Part shown: in pieces, positions 57,248 through 64,000 of the stretch
Numbering within the stretch: the stretch's first letter is position 1
Layout: the number at the start of each line of letters is the position of its first letter
Made by a program: the position numbers and the translations under genes
The notes under the pieces: model-generated
What the model was told of the DNA's origin: nothing
What the model saw: the letters and a program-made list of their open reading frames with translations, nothing else
The model's database searches: none
NCBI GenBank assembly: GCA_001897745.1
Contig: MKUH01000018.1
Span: 62,001 to 126,000 of the forward strand
Direction: 5' to 3'
Length of the DNA: 64,000 nucleotides
From: Candidatus Accumulibacter sp. 66-26
Lineage (GTDB): Bacteria; Pseudomonadota; Gammaproteobacteria; Burkholderiales; Rhodocyclaceae

Positions 57248-59311
57248 TCAGAAGGCCAGTCTGTAGCCCGCGCTGATGCCCCAGGTGGCGTCCTGTCCGG
57301 AACTGGCGGTGTTGACGCTGAAGGTGAATAGCGATTTGTCGCTCAGGCGATGGTCGATTTCCGCCATGAGTCGCCCCCAGGAACTGTTCATGCTTGCGCC
57401 GGCGTAGGCGAAGGAGAACAGTCCGAGCACCTGGCCCGATACTCCGGGACCGGAGCGATCCTGGCGGTTGACGGCTTCGAGGTTGAGGCGCAGATCGGTG
57501 GCGTAGGAGAGGGGCATTTTCGCCATGGCACCGACGCGGACTTCGTCGGCGCGCCAGGTCTGGGCATCGAAGCGGGCGGGAAAACCGCCTCCGGTTTCGG
57601 TATAGGCGTCGAGACGGCTCTCGATGCGGGTGTAGCTGGCGTAGGGCGAGACGCCGAAGGTACCGAGCCGGAGCAGTTCCTTCCAGTCCATCCGCGCCCG
57701 CAGGGCCAGCGCGTTGGCGTTCGGCGCACCGCTGGAGCTGTCCGTTCGCCCGGCGTTGAGATAGCCGCGCCGCACGCTGCCGTTCCAGTTACCGTAGAGA
57801 GCTGAGGCGCTGGCGACCCAGGCGCGGCTTTCCGGTGCGTAGTCGGCCTCCACGTAGAGATATTGGCCGTTGAATCGGCCTTGTCCCGCGTAGTCCAGAT
57901 CCTGCTTTGCGCTGGAAGTGCCGACGCTGGCTCCGATGCGCCAACGGCCTTCGGCGAGGTCGCGGCAGGCGCCGACTTCGGCGATTTCCTGGGTGGAGCG
58001 GTTGGCGTCGTTGCGCGCAAGGTCAGCCGTGGCCCAGGCGCAGGTGCCCCGGGACAGCCCCGAATCCATGAGCGGGCGGTGATGGGCGCCGAACAGGGCG
58101 AGGGTCGCGAGATCGACGCCGGTGAGCGGCATCGTGCCGGCTTTCTGCAGGGTCGGCACGTAGTCCGAAACGCTCATCAGGCCGTTGCCCGCCCCGCCGA
58201 CGCGGGCGATCCAGGCTTCCTCGCGGCCGGCTGGGTTGTCGCCCGCGCCGACCACCACCGAGCCGTCGCTGCTGGCGCCGGTGGCCTTGGTGAGCGTCCA
58301 GCCGGCGGCCAGGGCCACGTTGGCCGCGGCCAGCCACTGCGCGACGCTTTTCATGCCACCGCTCTGTGTCCAGCGGAAGGCTTGCCGGTCACCGTTCGAA
58401 TCCTCGGCCTCGCCGACCACCACCAGGCCGTTGCCGGAGACGGCGTTGGCACGGCTGTAGGTGCCGCCAGCGAGGACGCCGAGGTCGCTCATGACGCCGC
58501 CGTTCCAGCGGAAGGCGTGATCGTCGCCGCTGTCCGTCTGGCTGTAGCCGACGATGACGCTGCCGTCGGCGGAGACCGCGCGGGCGAGGCTGTTGGTGAC
58601 CGCCGGATTGCTGCCCAGGGTGCCGAGGTCGTGCATGGTGTTGGTGGCGACGACGTAACGGAAGGCGTGGTCGACGTGGTCGCTGGTACTGCTGCTTCCG
58701 ACAATGGTGCCGGCGTCGGCGGAGATGCCATAGGCCTCGCTGTTCCCCGTTCCGCCGAGAACGCCCAGGTCGCGCAGGGTGCTGCTCGTGCGGTCGTAGC
58801 TGAAAGCGCGCTTGCCGCCGCCGGCGATGTCGCTGCTGCCTACGACCACCATCCCGTCGCCGGAGACGCCGTAGGCGCGGTTGGCGTAGACGTTGCTGGT
58901 CAGGGCGTCGATCAGATAGGCGCCGCCGCTGCGCCAGACCATTGCGCGCTCGACGCCGTCGGAGCGGGTGGCGCCCACCGTCGTCGCGCCGTCCGCGGAA
59001 ACGGCATTTGCCTTGTTGCGGGTTGCGCCGCTCCAGCCCGGGAGTTCGCTCATGCTCCCGCCGCTCCAGCGGAAGGCGCGTAGATTGAACGAGTCGTCGA
59101 TGGTCGATCCGACCACCACCGAGCCGTCGGCGGAAATTCCGGTCGCCAGGCTCGCCATTGCGCCCCATGGGAGCCCCAGACCGCCGAAGCTTCCCGCCGC
59201 CAGGACGGATGGCGGGGCGAGGGCCAGCAGCAGTAGGGCCAGCGGCCTGAGGGCCGGATTGCCTCTGCCGTGCTCGGAGGGAAGATGGATGTGTTCGGAT
59301 TGCGGTGGCAC
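57248..59311 (-). CDS. HAF-repeat autotransporter
   Basis: The 687-residue protein has an N-terminal signal (ALRPLALLLLALAPPSVLAA after a 20-residue polar stretch). The passenger has seven repeats of the form A-x-x-[VI]-S-A-D-G-S-V-V-V-G with HAFRW-like segments, typical of extracellular HAF proteins and suggesting a beta-propeller. From about residue 400 the chain resembles an autotransporter beta-barrel and ends in Phe (AGYRLAF), the usual recognition end for outer-membrane insertion. Function is unknown; adhesion is a guess. It begins 12 bases after the lytic transglycosylase gene and so seems part of the MSHA-like operon. Confidence 0.85.
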   Translation of the reverse strand: MPPQSEHIHLPSEHGRGNPALRPLALLLLALAPPSVLAAGSFGGLGLPWGAMASLATGISADGSVVVGSTIDDSFNLRAFRWSGGSMSELPGWSGATRNKANAVSADGATTVGATRSDGVERAMVWRSGGAYLIDALTSNVYANRAYGVSGDGMVVVGSSDIAGGGKRAFSYDRTSSTLRDLGVLGGTGNSEAYGISADAGTIVGSSSTSDHVDHAFRYVVATNTMHDLGTLGSNPAVTNSLARAVSADGSVIVGYSQTDSGDDHAFRWNGGVMSDLGVLAGGTYSRANAVSGNGLVVVGEAEDSNGDRQAFRWTQSGGMKSVAQWLAAANVALAAGWTLTKATGASSDGSVVVGAGDNPAGREEAWIARVGGAGNGLMSVSDYVPTLQKAGTMPLTGVDLATLALFGAHHRPLMDSGLSRGTCAWATADLARNDANRSTQEIAEVGACRDLAEGRWRIGASVGTSSAKQDLDYAGQGRFNGQYLYVEADYAPESRAWVASASALYGNWNGSVRRGYLNAGRTDSSSGAPNANALALRARMDWKELLRLGTFGVSPYASYTRIESRLDAYTETGGGFPARFDAQTWRADEVRVGAMAKMPLSYATDLRLNLEAVNRQDRSGPGVSGQVLGLFSFAYAGASMNSSWGRLMAEIDHRLSDKSLFTFSVNTASSGQDATWGISAGYRLAF

Positions 59312-59323
59312 GCTTGCTGGCTC

Positions 59324-59890
59324 CTATCTTTGTGCGGTGGTCGCGTATCGTGGGGAGGGGGATGTCTTGCTGTCGGGGGGGCCGGCGAGCATGCGGCGTC
59401 GCCAGGCCTGCCAGACCTTCTCGGCGTAGCCGGCGTTGCGCTCCGGCGTGCGCGAGTGGTAGTTGCCGACCGCGCGCCAGAAGCCGGCGCGGTCGATGCG
59501 GGCGATGTCGATGCCGCCCAGTTCGCGGGCGAGCAGCCAGGCGCCGAAATGGACGTTGGCGCAGCCGTGGTGCAGCAGCAGTTGCAGGGAGCCGCCGCGC
59601 CGCTCGACTTCCGGCAGCCAGATCGAGTTGATCTGCATCGGCCCGATGTCGTAGCTGCCGTTGGTGTTGTGCGAAACCCGGCCCGTGCTTCCGCCTTCCA
59701 CGTCCATCACCGCCCGGATCAGGGATGCGGGAATGCGGAAACGCCTGGCCGCGTCGCCGATGCAGCTTTCGTCGCCAGCCTCGGCGGCCAGGGCCGGGCG
59801 AGCGATCAGGGCGGGAAGGGCGAGGAGGGCGTACAGAGCGACGGGCAGCAGACCCCGCCGCCATCGTTGCCGGGCGGTCTTTCGTTGCAT
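59324..59890 (-). CDS. periplasmic lytic transglycosylase, VirB1/IpgF-like
   Basis: The 188-residue protein has a signal peptide (LLPVALYALLALPALIARPALA) and a soluble lytic transglycosylase fold with catalytic Glu65 (MDVEGGSTG), the NGSYDIGPMQIN motif and a NYHSRTPERNAGY segment. Small enzymes of this type open peptidoglycan locally for pili or secretion systems. It lies 10 bases after the TPR protein gene, in the pilus operon, which supports a role in pilus assembly. Confidence 0.9.
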   Translation of the reverse strand: MQRKTARQRWRRGLLPVALYALLALPALIARPALAAEAGDESCIGDAARRFRIPASLIRAVMDVEGGSTGRVSHNTNGSYDIGPMQINSIWLPEVERRGGSLQLLLHHGCANVHFGAWLLARELGGIDIARIDRAGFWRAVGNYHSRTPERNAGYAEKVWQAWRRRMLAGPPDSKTSPSPRYATTAQR

Positions 59891-59900
59891 GACGGGGGCC

Positions 59901-61511
59901 TTAGCGGCTGGCGGTCAGCCGCTGCTCGACATAGGCGCGCTGCTTCGCAAAGCGGCTCTTGCCTTTCGCCAGTTCCAGGAAGCGGCGCCAGGCAGCGGCG
60001 GCCTCGGCGTGCCGGCCCAGGGCCTCTTGCGAATAGCCGATGTTGAAATGGGCGTCGGCCTGATCGGGCGCGAGGCGCAGGGCTTCGGCGAGGAGCGTCA
60101 GAGCGCGGGGATGATCGCCGTGTTCCTGCGCCGCGATGCCGCGCAGCGTCCATGCCTCGGCCTGGCCCGGGGCGATTTCGGTGGCTTGCGCCAGATAGCG
60201 TTCCGCTTCCTCCGGGCTGCCCTTGCCGAGTTCGACCTTGCCCATCCACAGCCACGGTTCGCTGCGATTCCGGTCGCGAGCGAGCAGCGCCTGCGCCAGC
60301 TCTTCCGCCTCGCGGTAGAGGCCACGGTTGAGGGCCTGGACGACGCGTTCGGCCTGGCTGTCGAATACATAGTCGGGCGGCAGCGCCGGTGCGGCCGCAG
60401 TCTTTTTCGCCGCCGCTTCTTCGGCGCCGTTGCCTCGGAAGGCTTGGGCGGCCGGCGCGGCGGCCTTGCTTTCCCTCGCGCCTGGCGGCGCGCCGGGGAG
60501 TTCGCGCGCCGGTTGCGGGGTGGCTTCGCGAGGCGCGGCGGCGAGGGGCGCATGCGACGCCGGATGCGCAGCTGAAAGCTTCGAAGGAGGCGCCGACGGT
60601 GCCGTGGAAGGTGCCGGGAGGTCCGGCGGAGCGATCGGAGCGACGCTCGCCGCGGTGGTGACGGCGCCGCCCTTGACGCCGCTCAGCGCGATGGCGCGGG
60701 CGAGGTCGTCGTGGCGCCGTTCGGGGTCCGCGAGAAGCAGCAGGCGCCAGGCCTTGGCGCCGGCGAAGCTGCCCGGAGCGAGGAAGGCGCCGTCGAATTC
60801 GGCGAGCTTTTTCAGCGCGGCGAGCGCCGTGTTCAGATCGTGGAAAGCGGCGACGGCGACGACGCGCTGTTGCGGCGCGAGGGTCGCGAAGCCCGCGCTC
60901 CAGGCGCCGAGGGCGCCGTTCGTATCGCCAGCTGCGAGCCGGCGGCGGCCTTCGCCCAGCCAGGGCGGAACGGCGAGCGTTTGGGCGGTACGCAGGGCGT
61001 CGGCGCCCTGGCTCGGAGCCGGTGCGGCGTCGGCAAGCGGGGCGGTGGCGTGCGCGGGGTGCGGCGTGGACGGAGGGACGGGGGGTGCCGCCGCCGGTTC
61101 CGCCGGGAGTTCGCGTGCCGCCGCGGGGAGCGGGGCCGCGCTGGCTGCAGAGGGCGCGGAGGGCGCGGAGGGCGTGCTCGGCGGGGCCTGCGTTGCGACG
61201 GCGGACGGCGAGGCGTGCGGCGCGAGCTGCTCCAGGCCGTACCACGCCGCAGCCGACAGGGCCGCCCCCCCCAACGCCGTGAATGCCAGCAGGCGGGGCA
61301 AGGTGCGCGACGGTCGCCGGGGCGCTGCGGGCAGCGCGCCCGTCAATGCCGGAAAAGGCTCCGGCGGCGCGGGGCGCGCTGGCGGCGGAGCATTGTCGGC
61401 CGTTTCCGGGATGGTTGGCGCGGGGGCGACGGTCCATGCCGCCGGCGGGATGTCGGCGGATTTGGCTTGATCCTGGCCGAGACGGCTGAGGGTTTCTTCG
61501 ATGATGCTCAT
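59901..61511 (-). CDS. TPR-containing pilus biogenesis protein, MshN-like
   Basis: The 536-residue protein starts MSIIEETLSRLGQDQ. It has a Pro/Ala-rich cytoplasmic stretch, one membrane helix at about 73-92, a long Ala/Pro-rich periplasmic linker, a sporulation-related-like segment and TPR repeats over the last 130 residues. The layout matches MshN of MSHA pilus clusters, a poorly conserved family, so the name is given with caution. I take the ATG at 61511. It follows mshM by 26 bases. Confidence 0.78.
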   Translation of the reverse strand: MSIIEETLSRLGQDQAKSADIPPAAWTVAPAPTIPETADNAPPPARPAPPEPFPALTGALPAAPRRPSRTLPRLLAFTALGGAALSAAAWYGLEQLAPHASPSAVATQAPPSTPSAPSAPSAASAAPLPAAARELPAEPAAAPPVPPSTPHPAHATAPLADAAPAPSQGADALRTAQTLAVPPWLGEGRRRLAAGDTNGALGAWSAGFATLAPQQRVVAVAAFHDLNTALAALKKLAEFDGAFLAPGSFAGAKAWRLLLLADPERRHDDLARAIALSGVKGGAVTTAASVAPIAPPDLPAPSTAPSAPPSKLSAAHPASHAPLAAAPREATPQPARELPGAPPGARESKAAAPAAQAFRGNGAEEAAAKKTAAAPALPPDYVFDSQAERVVQALNRGLYREAEELAQALLARDRNRSEPWLWMGKVELGKGSPEEAERYLAQATEIAPGQAEAWTLRGIAAQEHGDHPRALTLLAEALRLAPDQADAHFNIGYSQEALGRHAEAAAAWRRFLELAKGKSRFAKQRAYVEQRLTASR

Positions 61512-61537
61512 GACGGATTCCTGATGAGACGCGGATG

Positions 61538-62389
61538 TCAGTGGGGCATGGGCGCGAGGCCCAGCACTTCGTGGGCCGCTTCGCGCAGCATGGCCAGGCG
61601 GACTTCGTGGTGGCCCCTGGCGAAGGCCAGCAGTACGGCCCGGTCGCATATCTGGTTGATGCGGCGGGGGACGCCCTTGCTGTAATGGCGGGCGGCCAGC
61701 AGGGCGGCGTGGGAAAAGCGGAAATTCCCCGTGACGCGGGCGTTGTTGGTGCGGTGCTGGACGTACTCCGCGGTTTCCATCCAGCCGAAGGGGCGCAGGC
61801 GATGCCAGATGCTGATGCGTTGCCGCAGCGCGCGCATCGACGGCAGGGCGAGGGTGTCCTCCAGCTCGTTCTGGCCAAAGAGCATCAGCGAGATCAGCTT
61901 GTTTTCCTCGGTTTCGAGGTTGGAAATCAGGCGCAGCCCCTCCAGCAATTCCGGCGAGAGGGCGTGCGCTTCGTCGACGATCAGCGCGACCCGCGTCCGC
62001 TGCTGCGCGAAGTCGATCAGCGTCCGGTAGAGGAGATCGTGCAGGGCGCCCTCGGGCGTGTCGGCCGGGGCGCTGTGGCCGGTCAGGTCGCGGTAGAGCG
62101 CGGCCAGCAGGTCGGCATAGCCCTGCTGCGGGTTGAAGACATAGGCCGTGCGCACGTTCTGCGTGGACATCTGGCGCATGAAGCAGCGGCAGAGCAGCGT
62201 CTTGCCCAGGCCGACCTCGCCGGTGAGCAGCGTCACGCCGCCGCTCATCACGCCGTAGCGCAGATGCCCGAGGGCCGCCAGATACTGGCCGTGGGGGAAA
62301 AAGAAGCTGGTGTCCGGCGTGATGCGAAACGGCGCGCAGCGGAATCCCAGCGCCTGGTAGACGCGATCCAGGTCGAGCGAGTCATTCAT
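61538..62389 (-). CDS. mshM: AAA ATPase, MshM/ExeA-like
   Basis: The 283-residue ATPase has Walker A GEVGLGKT at 57-64, Walker B VALIVDEAHAL and a conserved N-terminal PF segment (FRCAPFRITPD). ExeA-like proteins help assemble the secretin in the outer membrane by acting with a peptidoglycan-binding partner. Its place just after a secretin gene fits this. It lies 28 bases after mshL. Confidence 0.88.
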   Translation of the reverse strand: MNDSLDLDRVYQALGFRCAPFRITPDTSFFFPHGQYLAALGHLRYGVMSGGVTLLTGEVGLGKTLLCRCFMRQMSTQNVRTAYVFNPQQGYADLLAALYRDLTGHSAPADTPEGALHDLLYRTLIDFAQQRTRVALIVDEAHALSPELLEGLRLISNLETEENKLISLMLFGQNELEDTLALPSMRALRQRISIWHRLRPFGWMETAEYVQHRTNNARVTGNFRFSHAALLAARHYSKGVPRRINQICDRAVLLAFARGHHEVRLAMLREAAHEVLGLAPMPH

Positions 62390-62417
62390 ACGAATTTCCC
62401 CAGGCCGGTCGTGTGCT

Positions 62418-63995
62418 TCAGCGGACGATATAAGGCGTCAGGATGATGACCAGCTCGCGCCGTCCCTTCGCCCGGTAGGTCGTGCCGAACAGGGCGCCGA
62501 TGACCGGCGTCGAGCCGAGGCCGGGAACGCTCCGGTTGGTATCCTCATCGGACTCCTGGATCATGCCGCCGATGACGACCGTCTCCCCGTCGCCGACGCG
62601 GACCATGGTCGAGGTCTGCTTCACGTCCATCCGGGGCGCGTTGGAATTTCCGTCGGGCGAGGTGTCGACGCCGGAGATGCGGGTGACCACCGGCGACACG
62701 TCGAGAGCGATGCGGTTGTCGGAGGAAATCTGCGGCGTCACGCTGAGCACGACGCCCTCGGTGACGGTGGTCGGCGTGTTGGTGGTGTTGGTGATGGCCG
62801 CTCCGTTGGTCGTCGTCACCGTCGTCTGCGTGGTGAAGAAGGTCCGCTCGGTGCCGGCCTTGACGATGGCCGGCTGGTTGTTCAGGGTGCGGATGCGCGG
62901 CTGCGAGACGACGCGCACATTGCCCTGCTTTTGCAGCGCGGTGACCACTGCCGACACGCTGTTGACCAGATGGGTCTTCGGGAAATCCTTGTTGTAGTTC
63001 GCCCGGATGCTGGACGTCACGCCCGTTCCCGCGGCCGTGGTCGTGAAGGCGGTGGAGGTGCCCAGCACCAGCGCGCCCATGTCGATCTTGCTCCAGTCCA
63101 CGCCGAGGGCCGCATCGCCCGTCAGGTCCACTTCGATGATCTTGACGTCGATGTAGACCTGGCGCAGCACGGCCTGCCGCAAGGACTCCAGGTAGTTCTC
63201 GATGGCCCGCATGCGCGTCGCTGAGGTGGTCGCCATCACCGTTCCGGCGAGGCGGTTGATGACCAGGCGGCCGACCTTCTCGCGCACGGCCTGGGTGGCC
63301 GTCGTGGTGGTGTTGGTGACGCGGTCCGTCTTGGTCGTGGTTTCCTGGGGCTGTTGCTCGTCGGCGCTGTAATCGTCGCGGCCCTTGGTGAGGATTTCGT
63401 CGAGCTGCTTTTCCAGTTCGTCCCAGAAATTGATGTTATCGGTGCGCGACACGCCGACCCGCGTCGCGTCGGAACTCGTTCCGCCGCTGGACGAGGTGCT
63501 GGTGGTGCTGGATGCGATGCCCGAACGCACCAGACGCAGGTAGTCGATGGTGAAGGTCTTGGTCCGCTGGCGGGTGACGCGCAGCAGGCCTTCGTGCCAT
63601 TCCCACGACATGCCGTTGGCTTCGAGCATGACTTCCAGGGCCTTGTCGAGGGAGAGGTTGCGGAAGTCGGCGCTCAGGGTGGCCTTGACGTCGTTGTCCA
63701 CCGCCACGTTCAGGCCGTAGGTCTGGGCGAACTGGGCCATCGCCTGGTCCACCGGCAGATTGCGGGCGCGGAAGGTGAAGAACTTGCGGGTGGTGACGGG
63801 CGTTTCTTCCGCCGCCTGCGGCAGACGGTCGCGCAGATCGAGGCGCGCCTTGGCCTCCCGGTCTTCGGGGGGCGGCATCTTGCCCTGGGTCAGGCTTTCC
63901 TGGGAGAGCGCGGGGGGGACGTTGGGCAACTGCGGCGATACGGCGCAGCCGGCCAGGCTGAGGGCGATAAGGTTCAGCGCGAAAAAGCGGTTCAT
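62418..63995 (-). CDS. mshL: MSHA-type pilus secretin
   Basis: The 525-residue outer-membrane secretin starts with a lipoprotein signal (LIALSLAGC). An STN-like domain lies at about 70-140 (RNLPVDQAMAQFAQTYGLNVAVD), then a Ser/Thr-rich linker, then the secretin core with ALGVDWSKID, VVSQPRIRTLNNQPAIVKAG and the C-terminal VPGLGSTPVIGALFG. It forms the channel for the pilus. The ATG at 63995 is complete, 5 bases from the window edge; the upstream part of the cluster lies outside. Confidence 0.92.
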   Translation of the reverse strand: MNRFFALNLIALSLAGCAVSPQLPNVPPALSQESLTQGKMPPPEDREAKARLDLRDRLPQAAEETPVTTRKFFTFRARNLPVDQAMAQFAQTYGLNVAVDNDVKATLSADFRNLSLDKALEVMLEANGMSWEWHEGLLRVTRQRTKTFTIDYLRLVRSGIASSTTSTSSSGGTSSDATRVGVSRTDNINFWDELEKQLDEILTKGRDDYSADEQQPQETTTKTDRVTNTTTTATQAVREKVGRLVINRLAGTVMATTSATRMRAIENYLESLRQAVLRQVYIDVKIIEVDLTGDAALGVDWSKIDMGALVLGTSTAFTTTAAGTGVTSSIRANYNKDFPKTHLVNSVSAVVTALQKQGNVRVVSQPRIRTLNNQPAIVKAGTERTFFTTQTTVTTTNGAAITNTTNTPTTVTEGVVLSVTPQISSDNRIALDVSPVVTRISGVDTSPDGNSNAPRMDVKQTSTMVRVGDGETVVIGGMIQESDEDTNRSVPGLGSTPVIGALFGTTYRAKGRRELVIILTPYIVR

Positions 63996-64000
63996 GACGT

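Overview
The window is a GC-rich stretch of what looks like a betaproteobacterial chromosome, most likely of the order Rhodocyclales. That placement is inferred from the gene set (a DUF3460 gene, rpsF-priB-rpsR-rplI-dnaB, tig-clpP-clpX-lon-hupB, hpnCDE, a PIN-PhoH fusion, an MSHA-type pilus cluster and many c-di-GMP proteins). I see no insertion sequence, prophage, CRISPR array or rRNA. Most of the window is core chromosome.

Layout. 1-98 is the tail of an unidentified gene. 177-6215 (minus) is a tightly overlapping signalling operon: a membrane PAS histidine kinase, an 88-residue duplicated fragment of its own ATPase domain, a single-domain response regulator, and a REC-PAS-PAS-GGDEF-EAL protein ending in a degenerate receiver. 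6898-12323 holds a cupin, azlCD, an OmpR-type two-component pair, a 2-hydroxyacid dehydrogenase and a CigR/RcnB-like secreted protein. 12620-15666 is the ribosomal protein/primosome operon followed by dnaB. 15715-21922 (minus) carries a Tat-exported transglutaminase-like protein lacking its catalytic Cys, phoH, bcp and a Cache-PAS-GGDEF-EAL protein.

22064-27928 (plus) is a DinG-type helicase, an uncharacterised ATP-grasp-like protein and the molybdenum cofactor genes mobB, moeA, moaD and moaE. A chemoreceptor (minus) and clpB (plus, with a near-consensus heat-shock promoter) follow. 32617-38631 encodes a complete Mrp/Mnh-type cation/proton antiporter with fused A and B subunits. 38755-45536 contains DUF3460, a large acyl-CoA synthetase/acetyltransferase of the Pat type, an OsmC protein, a methyltransferase, mnmH, and tesA divergent from a LolD/YbbA-like ATPase. 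45711-50312 has a FapA-like protein convergent with the squalene genes hpnCDE. 50411-57038 has tRNA-Leu, the tig-clpP-clpX-lon protein quality-control block, hupB, tRNA-Val and tRNA-Asp. 57248-63995 (minus) is an MSHA-pilus-like operon (mshL, mshM, mshN-like, a lytic transglycosylase) that ends in a HAF-repeat autotransporter.

The most unusual points are the duplicated kinase fragment translated between a kinase and its regulator, the perfect 11-bp inverted repeat lying across the sigma-32 -10 element of lon, the apparent CTG start of priB, the Cys-to-Ser change in the transglutaminase, the ATP-grasp protein coupled to mobB, and the autotransporter at the end of the pilus operon. Identifications rest on reading motifs by eye. 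No database search was possible.
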